A stretch of 64,000 bases of DNA from Pusillimonas minor (GCF_014237865.1 NZ_JACJUU010000012.1:1-64000); one strand, 5' to 3'; counted from the first letter of the stretch, positions 1 through 12,804 are shown. Translations and numbers: made by a program. The notes: generated by a model not told the origin, from the letters alone.

Positions 1-67
1 GAGGAACCAGCGATTCCAGCGTCACCATCTCAAGCTCATGCTGATAGGCAGTAGGTTCTTTTAGCAT
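1..67 (-). CDS. Transposase N-terminus (partial, IS1182-like)
   Basis: The first 22 codons of a leftward gene start at an ATG (bases 65-67) and run off the window edge. The peptide begins MLKEPTAYQHELEMV and continues TLESLVP, which matches from memory the conserved start of IS1182-family DDE transposases (HELEMVTLxxLVPxxH). The catalytic residues lie outside the window, so intactness cannot be judged. It lies downstream of the alcohol dehydrogenase in the same orientation, so the insertion sequence probably landed in the 3' flank of that gene. No terminal inverted repeat could be paired because only one end is visible. Confidence 0.6.
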   Translation of the reverse strand, partial: MLKEPTAYQHELEMVTLESLVP

Positions 68-79
68 GCCCCATTATGA

Positions 80-109
80 ACAAACCCTCGGTTTTACGCG
101 AGGGTTTGT
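80..109. terminator. Perfect 11-bp hairpin between IS edge and adh
   Basis: Arms 80-90 and 99-109 pair perfectly around an 8-base loop. No clear T-run follows on either strand, so it could be a transcription stop shielding the transposase from read-through or part of the insertion sequence end. Function is inferred from position only. Confidence 0.4.
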
Positions 110-158
110 CAGCAATCTGAAGCGCTCATGCGAGCGCCGTGGTTGATTCATTCCTCAC

Positions 159-184
159 GGCCCGGCGTATCTGACGCCGGGGCC
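159..184 (-). terminator. Hairpin just after the alcohol dehydrogenase stop
   Basis: G+C-rich arms 159-168 and 174-184 pair with one bulged G around a 5-base loop, immediately downstream of the leftward dehydrogenase. A U-tract is missing, so it is at best a weak intrinsic terminator. Confidence 0.4.
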
Positions 185-188
185 TGGC

Positions 189-1244
189 TTAATCGTTGCT
201 GATAATGACTTTCATCGCTTTTTCTTTGGCGGCGTTCCCGAAGACCTCGTAGGCTTTCGGGAAGTCGTTGAATGTAAAGCGGTGCGTAATTAACCCTTCG
301 GGCTGCAAGCGGCCCGATGTTACGTTTTTGAGCAACATGGGGGTGGTGTTGGTATTGACCAGCCCGGTCGTAATCGTCACGTTCTGGATCCAGAGCTTCT
401 GGATTTGCAGGTCGACGCTGGTGCCGTGCACGCCGACGTTGGCCAGATGGCCCCCAGGGCGGATGATGTTCTGGCAGACGTCAAAGGTTTGCGGGATACC
501 CACGGCTTCTATGGCCACATCAACGCCGTCTTTGGTGGTGGCCTTGATATGCGCGGCGACATCGGTTTTGGTGCTGTTGATGACTTCGGTTGCGCCGAAC
601 TTCATGGCCATATCCAGGCGGGCGTCGTCAACGTCGACCATAATAAGGCGTGCCGGCGAATAGAACTGCGCCGTCAGTAAAGATGCCATGCCCACCGGGC
701 CGGCCCCCACAATAGCCACGGTATCGCCCGGCTTTACGGCGCCGTAAAGCACGCCGATTTCAAAGCCAGTGGGCAAAATGTCGCTTAACATGACCAACGC
801 TTCTTCGTCGGACCCGGCCGGAATCGGGTACAGGCTGTTGTCGGCATGAGGTATGCGTACGTATTCGGCCTGTGTGCCATTGATTAAATGGCCCAAAATC
901 CAGCCGCCGTCTTCGCAGTGCGAATACATTTGCTTTTTGCAGTATTCGCATTTGCCGCAAGAGGTAATGCACGAAATCAGGACCCGGTCGCCGGGTTTGA
1001 AGTTACTGACGGCGTCGCCGACAGCTTCGACAATGCCTACGCCCTCGTGCCCAAGAATGCGGCCGTCGGTCACTGCGGGTACGTCGCCCTTGAGAATATG
1101 CAGGTCGGTGCCGCAAATGGTGGTTTTGGTTACACGTATGATGGCGTCGGTGGGGTGCAGGACTTTCGGTGTGTCGACCGACTCCCAGGCTTTTTGGCCA
1201 GGGCCGTGGTACACCATGGCATTCATCTTGTGGGGTAACGACAT
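189..1244 (-). CDS. Zinc-dependent alcohol dehydrogenase
   Basis: A 351-residue medium-chain dehydrogenase that should interconvert an alcohol and an aldehyde or ketone with NAD(P) in the cytosol. Catalytic zinc ligands are visible as ICGTD (Cys44) and GHE (His66-Glu67). The structural zinc lobe has four cysteines (96, 99, 102, 110). The Rossmann motif VGAGPVGM lies near residue 178. The length is typical and an AAGGAG ribosome-binding site precedes the ATG. It is transcribed alone, divergently from ilvD, with an insertion sequence downstream. Similar proteins act on isopropanol, butanediol or short primary alcohols; nothing nearby identifies the substrate. Confidence 0.88.
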   Translation of the reverse strand: MSLPHKMNAMVYHGPGQKAWESVDTPKVLHPTDAIIRVTKTTICGTDLHILKGDVPAVTDGRILGHEGVGIVEAVGDAVSNFKPGDRVLISCITSCGKCEYCKKQMYSHCEDGGWILGHLINGTQAEYVRIPHADNSLYPIPAGSDEEALVMLSDILPTGFEIGVLYGAVKPGDTVAIVGAGPVGMASLLTAQFYSPARLIMVDVDDARLDMAMKFGATEVINSTKTDVAAHIKATTKDGVDVAIEAVGIPQTFDVCQNIIRPGGHLANVGVHGTSVDLQIQKLWIQNVTITTGLVNTNTTPMLLKNVTSGRLQPEGLITHRFTFNDFPKAYEVFGNAAKEKAMKVIISND

Positions 1245-1447
1245 TGCGGGCTCCTTGGGTAGTGCCGCCGGCGTTGTTGTTGGGCAGGCGGCGGTGCGGC
1301 TTGTGGCCAGTGCTGTTGCAGGTCACGCCTAGAACATGTATTCATCGTGGCATATCAGGGGCTTGCCGAGTTTGATTTTGATCAACGCTAGCTCCTCATA
1401 CTTGGTATCATTGAAAAATCCAAGCGCAACATTTGCAGAGAATTTCC

Positions 1448-3313
1448 ATGCCCCAATATCGTTCCCGTACCTCGACTCACGGCCGTAACATGGCTGGTGC
1501 CCGCGCGCTTTGGCGTGCCACCGGCATGAAAGACGGCGACTTCGAAAAACCCATCATTGCCGTCGTCAACTCGTTTACCCAGTTTGTGCCCGGTCACGTT
1601 CACCTTAAAGACATGGGGCAACTGGTTGCCCGCCAAATCGAGGCGGCCGGCGGCGTAGCCAAAGAATTCAACACCATTGCGGTCGATGACGGCATCGCCA
1701 TGGGCCACGGCGGTATGCTGTATTCGCTGCCCTCGCGCGAACTCATCGCCGACTCGGTCGAATACATGGTCAATGCCCACTGCGCCGACGCCATGGTGTG
1801 TATTTCCAATTGCGACAAAATCACCCCCGGTATGCTCATGGCCGCCATGCGCCTGAATATCCCGGTGGTGTTTGTGTCGGGCGGCCCCATGGAAGCGGGT
1901 AAGGTTATCGACCCCACCAGCAAAAAAATCATCATGAAGCTCGACCTGGTCGATGCCATGGTTAAAGCGGCTGACGATAAAGTGTCTGACGCCGAAGTGG
2001 CCGAAATCGAACGTAGCGCATGCCCCACTTGCGGCTCGTGTTCGGGCATGTTTACCGCCAACTCCATGAACTGCCTGACCGAAGCCCTGGGCTTGTCGTT
2101 GCCTGGTAACGGTACCATTGTGGCTACCCATGCGCGCCGTAAAACGTTGTTCGAAAACGCCGGCAAATTGGTGGTTGACCTGTGCAAGCGTTACTACGAA
2201 CAAGACGACGCCTCGGTATTGCCGCGCAGTATTGCCACCTTCGAAGCTTTCGAAAACGCCATGACGCTCGACGTGTCCATGGGCGGGTCAACCAACACTG
2301 TTTTGCACCTGTTGGCCGCCGCCCAAGAGGCCGGCGTCAACTTCACGATGTCCGACATCGATCACATTTCGCGTCGCGTGCCCTGCTTGTCTAAAGTGGC
2401 GCCGGCGACCGACAAATACCATATCGAAGACGTGCATCGTGCCGGGGGCATTATTGGTATTTTGGCCGAACTGGCCCGGGCCGGTTTGCTGAATCTTGAC
2501 GTGGGTAACGTGCATAGTGGCACGCTGGGTAACGCCATCAAGCAATGGGACGTCAAGTCTCCCGATGTCAACCCCGAAGTGCTCGAATTCTTCCGTGCGT
2601 CCCCAGGCGGTATCCCTACCCAGGTGGCGTTCAGCCAAGACCGTTATTACGACACCCTAGACGTCGATCGCGAAAACGGTTGTATCCGCGACAAGGCGCA
2701 TGCGTATTCGCAAGACGGCGGCCTGGCGGTGTTGTACGGCAACCTGGCGCCCAACGGCTGTATTGTTAAAACCGCCGGTGTCGACGACAGCATTCTCAAG
2801 TTCACGGGCAAGGCCCGCGTCTACGAAAGCCAGGAAGACGCCGTTGCAGGCATTCTTGAAGACGAAGTCAAGGCGGGCGACGTCGTCATCATTCGCTACG
2901 AAGGCCCTAAAGGTGGCCCCGGCATGCAAGAAATGCTGTACCCCACGTCTTACCTCAAATCCAAAGGCCTGGGTGCGTCGTCGGCGTTGCTTACCGACGG
3001 CCGTTTCTCCGGGGGCTCGTCGGGGCTGGTTATTGGCCATGCCTCACCCGAAGCGGCCGAAGGCGGCAATATCGGTTTGGTCAACGATGGCGACACCATC
3101 GAAATCGACATCCCGAATCGCATCATCAATTTGGCGATTTCCGATGCCGAGCTCGAGCAGCGCCGCGCGGCTATGGAAGCGCGTGGAGATAAAGCCTGGA
3201 AGCCGGTAAGCCGCGAGCGTGTGGTGTCGCAGGCGTTGCTGGCCTACGCTGCAATGGCCACCTCGGCCGACCGTGGTGCGGTACGCGACATCAGCCAGCT
3301 GACGCGCAAGTAA
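1448..3313 (+). CDS. ilvD: Dihydroxy-acid dehydratase
   Basis: This 621-residue enzyme dehydrates 2,3-dihydroxy-3-methylbutanoate and its homologue to the 2-oxo acids that precede valine, leucine and isoleucine. The iron-sulfur cysteines are visible in [10 protein letters not shown] (near residue 122) and CPTCGSC (near residues 192-198), and the sequence is collinear with the family throughout. The start was set at the ATG at 1448, giving [15 protein letters not shown], the usual family N-terminus; an upstream in-frame TTG at 1433 adds five unconserved residues. It stands alone and is followed by two hairpin terminators. No LysR regulator is adjacent. Confidence 0.97.
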   Translation: MPQYRSRTSTHGRNMAGARALWRATGMKDGDFEKPIIAVVNSFTQFVPGHVHLKDMGQLVARQIEAAGGVAKEFNTIAVDDGIAMGHGGMLYSLPSRELIADSVEYMVNAHCADAMVCISNCDKITPGMLMAAMRLNIPVVFVSGGPMEAGKVIDPTSKKIIMKLDLVDAMVKAADDKVSDAEVAEIERSACPTCGSCSGMFTANSMNCLTEALGLSLPGNGTIVATHARRKTLFENAGKLVVDLCKRYYEQDDASVLPRSIATFEAFENAMTLDVSMGGSTNTVLHLLAAAQEAGVNFTMSDIDHISRRVPCLSKVAPATDKYHIEDVHRAGGIIGILAELARAGLLNLDVGNVHSGTLGNAIKQWDVKSPDVNPEVLEFFRASPGGIPTQVAFSQDRYYDTLDVDRENGCIRDKAHAYSQDGGLAVLYGNLAPNGCIVKTAGVDDSILKFTGKARVYESQEDAVAGILEDEVKAGDVVIIRYEGPKGGPGMQEMLYPTSYLKSKGLGASSALLTDGRFSGGSSGLVIGHASPEAAEGGNIGLVNDGDTIEIDIPNRIINLAISDAELEQRRAAMEARGDKAWKPVSRERVVSQALLAYAAMATSADRGAVRDISQLTRK

Positions 3314-3331
3314 AGCGGCAAGTGGTGTAAA

Positions 3332-3353
3332 AAACGGGGCTTCGGCCCCGTTT
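3332..3353 (+). terminator. Terminator 1 after ilvD
   Basis: A perfect 9-bp stem with a TTCG tetraloop (arms 3332-3340 and 3345-3353) lies 19 bases after the ilvD stop. The rightward arm ends in TTT. Confidence 0.8.
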
Positions 3354-3365
3354 CAGATTGTTGAT

Positions 3366-3399
3366 ACCCCTCTGTTTTTTGCAGCGGGGTTTATTTTTT
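3366..3399 (+). terminator. Terminator 2 after ilvD, near-copy of one at 42308
   Basis: Arms 3366-3374 and 3382-3390 form a 9-bp stem with one mismatch, followed by TTATTTTTT. The loop, right arm and T-run are almost identical to the terminator at 42308-42345, differing by one substitution in the left arm, which creates the mismatch here. Confidence 0.8.
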
Positions 3400-3423
3400 G
3401 CAATGCACTTTTGGCGCTGCCAG

Positions 3424-5073
3424 TTACCCTCTGCCTAAAGCGCAGGCCAGCACGTCTTCCATGTATCCGGGCCGTGCGTTTTCGTCTGAAGGCGCCTTCC
3501 ATGCAATGAAGCCGTCGGGGCGGATCAGCACGGCGCCGCTGCTCGAGACCTGATAGCGAGACTCGAATTGGTGCTCGACGTCTTGGAGTGAGCCTGTCGG
3601 GTTCCCGACGGATTCGGTATTTGCAGGAGATTCGGCGTTCAAGACATGGACGGCGAGCGGCAGCCCCAGGATTTTTGCCGCGCCTGCCGCCGCTTCGGCC
3701 CACTTTCGGCCCGCAGCCCCGCACAGCAACAGGTGGTCTTTTGCGGCCAGGTCAAGCACGGCGCACGGTGTGCCGTTATGGTTAAGTCGCAAGTGCGGCG
3801 CCCGGCTGCCAGGGCGGCCTGTGGCGGTGCGCGGGTCTTCGTAAACCAGATTGTGGTCTTCTTTTAGCGTAGCGATGGCGGCCGAGCGGTATAAGTATCC
3901 GATTTCCATGTTCAGGTCGTCGACCAGGGGCTGCATGCCGGTGCGATCACGTTCCGGGTGGATTCTAAGCACGTAACGTGTGTAGGCCTGTTCGATGGTC
4001 AGCGCGCAAACAGGGCGACGCTCGGCATCGTAGGTACTTAAAAGTGCGGGTGCCGCTATGCCTTTGATGACCAGGGCCAGTTTCCAGCACAGATTATGTG
4101 CATCTTGCACCCCGGTATTGCCACCAAACCCACCCGTAGGCGGCACGACGTGCGCGGCATCGCCGGCCAGGAACACCCGTTGGTTTGAAAACGCCGTTGC
4201 GACATCGGCGACGGCGCGCCAGCGTGCTATGTCTTCAATCGCAATGGGTACAGTGGCGTCGCCAATGCCATCGCGAACCAGTGCTTCGGCCCGTTGCGGC
4301 GTAATGACGTCGGCAATGTTGTGTGCCTGCGGGTCGCTGATGTCGCCCGCAGTATTGACCACCAGAAACCCGGCTTCACCACTGCGCACCATACGGAAGA
4401 AGCCCCGCAGTTTGTCATTATTCACATAGATCACACCCAGATTACGGCCTTCAAGCCAACGACTGCAGTCGGCCTTGAAGTAGAGCGTGACGCTGTGCGA
4501 CAGCTCGCCGTGTCCGGTCATATCGATGCCGAGCTTATGCCTGACCGGGCTGCGGTTTCCGTCGGCGGCAATCATGTACTTGGCGCGGATACTGTCTTCT
4601 TTACCCGTGTCGAGATGGCGTACCCTGGCCGTAACGCCCTGATCGTCTTGCGTGAAATCGACGAGTTCGGTGCTGTAGTTTAGTGCGGCGCCCAGTTCCT
4701 GGGCGCGCTCTCGTAGCAAGGGTTCCAGGCTTTGTTGTGTCATGAACAGCCGACGACTGGGGCTGTACTGCTCAACACCGGCATTCAGGTTGGCAATGTA
4801 TTGGGCTATTTCCCGGCCGGCCAGCGACTCGACGGCGTTGATGCCGCCATCCGGATCAAACTGCGCTTCAGATGCTTTGCGTACGGCGGCTTCCAGGCCA
4901 ATGGCTCGAAATGCCTCAAGCGTGCGTAAATGGAAGTGTCCGGCCCGGGGGTGAATGGCCGTCCCCTGATGGCGCTCGATGCAAAGGCACGAAATGCCCT
5001 GGTGTGCCAGCATGGCTGCTGCCGACAGCCCGACAAGGCTGCCCCCAATAACAAGAACGTCGGTATGAGTCAT
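3424..5073 (-). CDS. FAD-dependent aromatic hydroxylase (MhpA/PheA type)
   Basis: A 549-residue class A flavin monooxygenase that should insert one oxygen atom into an aromatic or polyketide-like substrate using NAD(P)H. The FAD-binding N-terminus reads DVLVIGGSLVGLSAA, the NADPH/FAD motif AADGNRSPV lies near residue 165, and the ribityl-binding motif LAGDAAHVVPPTGGFG lies near residue 302. The last ~130 residues resemble the thioredoxin-like tail of phenol-hydroxylase relatives. The start was set at ATG 5071-5073, directly before the Rossmann strand; reading on to an upstream ATG at 5208 adds 45 residues of unconserved sequence. An AraC gene diverges from it and probably controls it. The substrate is unknown. 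Confidence 0.85.
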   Translation of the reverse strand: MTHTDVLVIGGSLVGLSAAAMLAHQGISCLCIERHQGTAIHPRAGHFHLRTLEAFRAIGLEAAVRKASEAQFDPDGGINAVESLAGREIAQYIANLNAGVEQYSPSRRLFMTQQSLEPLLRERAQELGAALNYSTELVDFTQDDQGVTARVRHLDTGKEDSIRAKYMIAADGNRSPVRHKLGIDMTGHGELSHSVTLYFKADCSRWLEGRNLGVIYVNNDKLRGFFRMVRSGEAGFLVVNTAGDISDPQAHNIADVITPQRAEALVRDGIGDATVPIAIEDIARWRAVADVATAFSNQRVFLAGDAAHVVPPTGGFGGNTGVQDAHNLCWKLALVIKGIAAPALLSTYDAERRPVCALTIEQAYTRYVLRIHPERDRTGMQPLVDDLNMEIGYLYRSAAIATLKEDHNLVYEDPRTATGRPGSRAPHLRLNHNGTPCAVLDLAAKDHLLLCGAAGRKWAEAAAGAAKILGLPLAVHVLNAESPANTESVGNPTGSLQDVEHQFESRYQVSSSGAVLIRPDGFIAWKAPSDENARPGYMEDVLACALGRG

Positions 5074-5300
5074 AGGAAGTCGAGGTTTTAGTTGAGAAGG
5101 CTTGACTTTACGTGAGCAGCGCGGCGGTCCGATACTCGATTTCTGTGGGTGCTTGTCAAATTCTGGATCGGGATTAACCCCGATGTGTGCCGTTGACGGA
5201 GGTGTCATGCTTTATAGTGATTGGGAGGCGAGACGATGACGTTCGCCTGAATTGACCGATAGACCATTAAACCGTGCGCGCCTGTGCGCAAAAGCAGCTT
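5074..5300. promoter_or_regulatory. Divergent control region, hydroxylase / AraC
   Basis: These 227 bases separate the start codons of the hydroxylase and its AraC-type neighbour and must hold both promoters. A 6-bp inverted repeat, ATCGGG (5167-5172) and CCCGAT (5179-5184), sits inside and is a candidate protein-binding site. I could not assign convincing -35/-10 pairs. Confidence 0.45.
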
Positions 5301-8160
<2,860 letters not shown>

Positions 8161-8193
8161 CGAATAGGGAGGCAACAGCACTGAAGGATTTTG

Positions 8194-8268
8194 CTCCCGG
8201 CATCGGCATTATCCGTACTGGTACAAAGGGTTTTTCTCAACCTGCCCGAAGGCAAGTACCCCTGCATG
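8194..8268 (-). promoter_or_regulatory. TPP (THI-box) riboswitch upstream of thiC
   Basis: Read on the minus strand, the leader has the hallmarks of the thiamine pyrophosphate aptamer in order: a GGGGTAC 5' strand, a short TTCG-capped stem, the pyrimidine-sensing TTGAGA (a CUGAGA variant), ACCCTTTG-ACC, then GGATAATGCC in the pyrophosphate-sensing arm and a closing strand. It begins about 8 bases after the predicted -10 element and ends about 60 bases before thiC, as usual for this class. Confidence 0.92.
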
Positions 8269-8275
8269 AGCGCGC

Positions 8276-8305
8276 AGTATAGGAGATTGGGGGAAATTGT
8301 GCCAG
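8276..8305 (-). promoter_or_regulatory. Predicted thiC promoter
   Basis: On the minus strand CTGGCA (8300-8305) and TATACT (8276-8281) are separated by 18 bases and would start transcription right at the 5' end of the riboswitch. This fits sigma-70 well at -10 and moderately at -35. Confidence 0.6.
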
Positions 8306-8380
8306 CCCGCGCGTGCATCTTGCGCGAAATGGAGCGTAGCGCTATGGGTAGCGCCGCCGGTTGTGGGGTGTTGTGCTTTT

Positions 8381-8812
8381 TTAGCCGGCGCCGCTGTTTC
8401 GCGTCCAGGTCAGTATCACGTCCTCAATCATGTGTCGCTGTTCTGAAGATAATGACTGGACGTCGGCAATGCTGATCCGCTCAAAGGGCCAGGTTGCGGC
8501 GGTTTGATTGGCCAGACTGTTGTCCTGCAGGGTCAGCAGGGCCACGGGTTGTGTTTCGATGGGCCCAACGCCTTCGGCCAGCCACAGTGGGTTTACCTTT
8601 AATGCGGCAGCCAGTTTCAGCAGGTGCCGTGGGCTGGCACGCAAGCGGGTTTCGTAGTTCGAGATGGCGCCCTGGGAAACTTTCGCGGCCTGCGCCAGCT
8701 TCTTCTGGGTCAGGTCGCGCAGCTTGCGCGCGTATTTAAGGCGTTCGGATAAGGTGTTCACAAACGTGATTGAAACGCTTGATTCAAACACGTTGGTAAT
8801 AATTAAAAACAC
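8381..8812 (-). CDS. XRE-family DNA-binding regulator
   Basis: A small regulator with a Cro/CI-type helix-turn-helix (LSERLKYARKLRDLTQKKLA, then AAKVSQGAISNYE) followed by a short tail of about 60 residues with no recognised domain. The segment NPLWLAEGVG after the HTH is common in stand-alone phage-repressor-like proteins. The start is uncertain: in-frame GTG codons lie at 8812, 8791 and 8761 (143, 136 or 126 residues), none with a good ribosome-binding site. It diverges from a winged-helix gene, and CAC-N4-GTGAT motifs near both possible ends suggest autoregulation. No prophage genes are nearby, so this looks like a resident regulator. Confidence 0.8.
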   Translation of the reverse strand: MFLIITNVFESSVSITFVNTLSERLKYARKLRDLTQKKLAQAAKVSQGAISNYETRLRASPRHLLKLAAALKVNPLWLAEGVGPIETQPVALLTLQDNSLANQTAATWPFERISIADVQSLSSEQRHMIEDVILTWTRNSGAG

Positions 8813-8821
8813 GTATGTGAT
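8758..8821. promoter_or_regulatory. Two CAC-N4-GTGAT motifs in the XRE / winged-helix region
   Basis: CAC-AAAC-GTGAT (8759-8770) and CAC-GTAT-GTGAT (8810-8821) are 51 bases apart, about five helical turns. The first sits in a 12-base near-perfect palindrome (8758-8769). They are candidate operators for the XRE protein; the binding is inferred. Confidence 0.45.
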
Positions 8822-8868
8822 ATTCAGGTTAAATTAGCGGTTAGATTTTTTATGACGTTTTGAAAAAT

Positions 8869-9639
8869 ATGACGACAATGTCGCTACCGCTCATCTTGTG
8901 GTACGGGCCAGAAGACACGCCCGCTCAGGTCTCCGAACAAGACTTCGCTGCCTGTTGCAAAACACTGGGCGCTGCGGGCTTTGAACGTGTCAGTTGCAAG
9001 AACGCGTCGCAATTGTTGTCGAAGGCGGCCATCCTGGCACGACAACGCGCACCGGGGGCTAAAAGCGGCCCGCCGCATATGTTTGCAGTGTTGTGCGGCA
9101 TGCTGGCCGAAAACGCCGCACTGGCGCATTTATTGCGTACCGATTTTCCGCATATGGGCATTGCTGCGTTTGTGCCCAACCTGCACGAAGACACCCAACT
9201 GCTGGCGCTGCAATCGGGTATCGATATATATTTCACGCCAACGGCGTCCGACCGCCTGGTAGTGGCGGGCGTGTTTTCGTTGTTGCGGCGTATGGCCGGC
9301 ATCGACCCGGTTGCCCCGGCATCTAACGCCTCGCCCGCATGGCGTTTTGCCGAGAACGCCTGGAAGCTGATCAGCCCTGATGGGCAAGAAGTGGCACTGA
9401 CAACGACCGAGCGCGCCTTTATGCTGGCGCTGGCGTCGTCGCACGAGCGCAGTGCAACGCACGAGCAATTGTTGAAGGCGGCAGGCAGTTTTCTGGCGAC
9501 CGAAGCCGAGGGCGTAAAACGCGAACGATTAAGCGTGCTGGTCAGCCGCCTACGTCGTAAATTTCAGGCGCGCAACCTCGAGCTGCCGGTGCGTTCTTTG
9601 CACGGCACAGGCTATATGTTTGTAGGGCCGATGGCGTAG
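8869..9639 (+). CDS. Winged-helix (OmpR-type) regulator with degenerate receiver
   Basis: A 256-residue protein whose last ~100 residues form an OmpR/PhoB-type winged helix: LTTTERAFMLALASSHERSA, a LSVLVSRLRRKF recognition-helix region and the terminal hairpin LHGTGYMFV. The N-terminal half has receiver-like proportions but I do not see the phospho-acceptor Asp or acidic pair of a working receiver, and no histidine kinase is adjacent. It is therefore likely a phosphorylation-independent orphan. Starts at ATG 8869 or 8878 are both possible. Its target genes cannot be named from the sequence. Confidence 0.75.
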   Translation: MTTMSLPLILWYGPEDTPAQVSEQDFAACCKTLGAAGFERVSCKNASQLLSKAAILARQRAPGAKSGPPHMFAVLCGMLAENAALAHLLRTDFPHMGIAAFVPNLHEDTQLLALQSGIDIYFTPTASDRLVVAGVFSLLRRMAGIDPVAPASNASPAWRFAENAWKLISPDGQEVALTTTERAFMLALASSHERSATHEQLLKAAGSFLATEAEGVKRERLSVLVSRLRRKFQARNLELPVRSLHGTGYMFVGPMA

Positions 9640-9745
9640 GCGAGGCAGCGCTGTTACCACGCCCGAGCTTGCAAGGCATAACAATGTGTTTGCCAAAGCG
9701 GCAGCCCGGCACAAGCTAGCGCCGGGATCAAGCGTTCAACCCGGC

Positions 9746-10882
9746 CTACGATTGCCGCAAGAACACCATATTGTCGCGATGCATCAGTTCGGCATCCGAC
9801 ATGCTGCCGAGTATCTCGGGGATACGTGCCGTGGGCTGGCGCATGATGCGCCGTGTGTCGGTGGCCGAATAGTTGATCAGGCCACGGCCGCATTCGCGAC
9901 CCTGCTGGTCGATACAAGCCACCACATCGCCACGCTCGAAGTCGCCTTCTACATTGATGACGCCAATGGGCAGCAGGCTTTTGCGTCCGCTGGTCAGGGC
10001 CTTGACTGCGCCGTCATCCAGGGTGACTTTGCCGCGCAGCCGCAGGTGATTGGCGATCCAGCGCTGACGCGCAGACCTTACCGGGAGCAGGGCGCGCAGC
10101 TCGCTGCCGATACGTTCGCCGTTGGCCAGTCGCTGCAACACATGGGGCTCGCGACCCGATGCAATAATGGTGTGGGCCCCGCTATTGGCCGCGCGCCGTG
10201 CTGCCATTACTTTTGTGAGCATGCCACCTGTTCCGATGCCGCTGCCGGCGCCGCCCGCCATGGATTCCAGGGCCGGGTCTCCGGCCTGCGCCACTTGAAT
10301 CAGTTCGGCGTCGGGGTTTTTGCGTGGGTCAGCACTAAACAGACCTGCCTGATCGGTAAGAATAATAAGCGCGTCGGCCTCGATGAGGTTGGTGACCAGT
10401 GCGCCTAGCGTGTCGTTGTCGCCAAAACGGATTTCATCGGTAACGACGGTGTCGTTTTCGTTGACGATGGGCACCACGCCCAGCGACAGCAAGGTGTACA
10501 GCGTCGTGCGGGCGTTCAGGTAGCGTTCGCGGTCGGCCAGGTCTTCGTGGGTAAGCAGAATTTGTGCTGTACGAATGCCATGACGTGCAAAGGCAACTTC
10601 GTAGGCTTGTACCAGGCCCATCTGGCCGACAGCGGCAGCAGCCTGAAGTTCGTGCATGGCCTGCGGCCGCTTGGCCCATCCCAGCCGTGCCATGCCTTCG
10701 GCAATGGCGCCGCTGGATACCAGCACAACCTCGCGCCCTTGCTGGTGCAGGGCGGCGATTTGCGCAGCCCATTCACCGACAGCGACCAGGTCGATGCCTC
10801 GCCCTTCGTTGGTGACCAGAGAAGAGCCGACTTTGGCAACGATACGTTTCGATTTGGCGACGACTGAGGTCTCGGAAGACAT
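9746..10882 (-). CDS. proB: Glutamate 5-kinase
   Basis: This 378-residue kinase phosphorylates glutamate to gamma-glutamyl phosphate, the first step of proline synthesis. The kinase domain shows KVGSSLVT at its N-terminus, the SSGAIAEG loop, [11 protein letters not shown] and [11 protein letters not shown]; a C-terminal PUA domain follows from about residue 275. The start was set at ATG 10880-10882 ([19 protein letters not shown]); an upstream ATG would add 34 unconserved residues running into obgE. It is the last gene of the rplU-rpmA-obgE-proB run, 37 bases after obgE. proA is not in the window. Confidence 0.97.
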   Translation of the reverse strand: MSSETSVVAKSKRIVAKVGSSLVTNEGRGIDLVAVGEWAAQIAALHQQGREVVLVSSGAIAEGMARLGWAKRPQAMHELQAAAAVGQMGLVQAYEVAFARHGIRTAQILLTHEDLADRERYLNARTTLYTLLSLGVVPIVNENDTVVTDEIRFGDNDTLGALVTNLIEADALIILTDQAGLFSADPRKNPDAELIQVAQAGDPALESMAGGAGSGIGTGGMLTKVMAARRAANSGAHTIIASGREPHVLQRLANGERIGSELRALLPVRSARQRWIANHLRLRGKVTLDDGAVKALTSGRKSLLPIGVINVEGDFERGDVVACIDQQGRECGRGLINYSATDTRRIMRQPTARIPEILGSMSDAELMHRDNMVFLRQS

Positions 10883-10919
10883 GGCTGAAACTGAAGTAAA
10901 AAGGGAGGGCGATGCTGTG

Positions 10920-12053
<1,134 letters not shown>

Positions 12054-12082
12054 TTAAAAATTAAGAAGATATTCTAAAACAA

Positions 12083-12108
12083 AAAGCCCTACCGGCTGGT
12101 AGGGCTTT
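12083..12108 (-). terminator. Terminator after rpmA
   Basis: A perfect 11-bp stem with a GGCT loop (arms 12083-12093 and 12098-12108), followed on the minus strand by a T-rich stretch. It should end or attenuate rplU-rpmA transcription before obgE. Confidence 0.85.
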
Positions 12109-12127
12109 GCGCGCAAGATTGCAGAGC

Positions 12128-12388
12128 TTAGTCAGCCGATACAACCGATACGGTGCGCTTGTTCAGTGCGCCTTTAACGGCGAACTTGACCTGGCCGTCG
12201 ACCAGCGAGTACAGCGTGTGGTCTTTACCAATACCGACGTTGACGCCGGGATGGAATTGCGTGCCACGCTGACGAACAATAATGGAACCGGCGTTAATAG
12301 CCTGACCACCGTAAACCTTTACACCCAGTCGTTTCGATTCTGAATCGCGACCGTTCCGCGTTGAGCCGCCGCCTTTCTTTTGTGCCAT
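12128..12388 (-). CDS. rpmA: Ribosomal protein L27
   Basis: This 86-residue large-subunit protein reaches towards the peptidyl-transferase centre. The N-terminal [15 protein letters not shown] and the RQRGT segment are diagnostic, and length is typical. There is no cleavable N-terminal extension of the Firmicutes type. It follows rplU by 28 bases in the standard rplU-rpmA pair. Confidence 0.99.
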   Translation of the reverse strand: MAQKKGGGSTRNGRDSESKRLGVKVYGGQAINAGSIIVRQRGTQFHPGVNVGIGKDHTLYSLVDGQVKFAVKGALNKRTVSVVSAD

Positions 12389-12416
12389 GTTTAGCTCCTG
12401 ATGACCTTATCCGAAA

Positions 12417-12728
12417 TTACACGTTGACAGTGTCAATGCGCAGTTCGGTGTAGTTTTGACGATGGCCTTGACGCTTTTGATAGTGCTTGCGACGGCGCAT
12501 TTTGAAGATTTTGACCTTGTCGTGCCGACCTTGCGCAAGAACAGTTGCCTTGACCACGGCACCGGCGACCAAAGGAGTACCAATTTTAAGCTGGTCGCCT
12601 TCGCCTACTGACAATACCTGGTCTAGCGAGATTTCTTGCCCGATGTCTGCTGGTATCTGTTCTACCTTGAGTTTTTGGCCAGCGACAACACGATACTGTT
12701 TGCCACCGGTTTTTATGACCGCGTACAT
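12417..12728 (-). CDS. rplU: Ribosomal protein L21
   Basis: A 103-residue 23S rRNA-binding protein of the large subunit. The start [14 protein letters not shown] at ATG 12726-12728 is the invariant family N-terminus and is preceded by GAGG; a longer frame upstream contains the leader and was rejected. The conserved [16 protein letters not shown] segment lies near the C-terminus. It is first in rplU-rpmA and has its own promoter and a leader with a terminator-like hairpin. Confidence 0.99.
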   Translation of the reverse strand: MYAVIKTGGKQYRVVAGQKLKVEQIPADIGQEISLDQVLSVGEGDQLKIGTPLVAGAVVKATVLAQGRHDKVKIFKMRRRKHYQKRQGHRQNYTELRIDTVNV

Positions 12729-12743
12729 GTGGGAATACCTCAA

Positions 12744-12768
12744 AAAAATATCTTGGCAAAACGCCAAG
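12744..12768 (-). promoter_or_regulatory. Hairpin plus T-run in the rplU leader
   Basis: On the minus strand CTTGGC and GCCAAG (12752-12768) form a 6-bp stem with a 5-base loop, followed within three bases by seven T residues and then by the rplU ribosome-binding site. The structure looks like a weak intrinsic terminator in the 5' untranslated region, a plausible attenuator. No function has been shown. Confidence 0.45.
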
Positions 12769-12774
12769 CTGGCT

Positions 12775-12804
12775 ATTATGGCCTAAAAAACCGTTTGAAG
12801 TCAA
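12775..12804 (-). promoter_or_regulatory. Predicted rplU-rpmA promoter
   Basis: On the minus strand TTGACT (12799-12804) and CATAAT (12775-12780) are separated by 18 bases, giving a transcript leader of about 40 bases before the rplU ATG. Confidence 0.65.

Noticed and set aside
5074-5208. 45-residue N-terminal extension of the flavin hydroxylase
   Set aside because: The extension precedes the Rossmann strand, has no conserved feature and would fill the control region with the AraC gene.
8381-9639. Prophage remnant around the XRE gene
   Set aside because: No integrase, terminase or structural gene is nearby, and the flanking genes are core thiC and proB.
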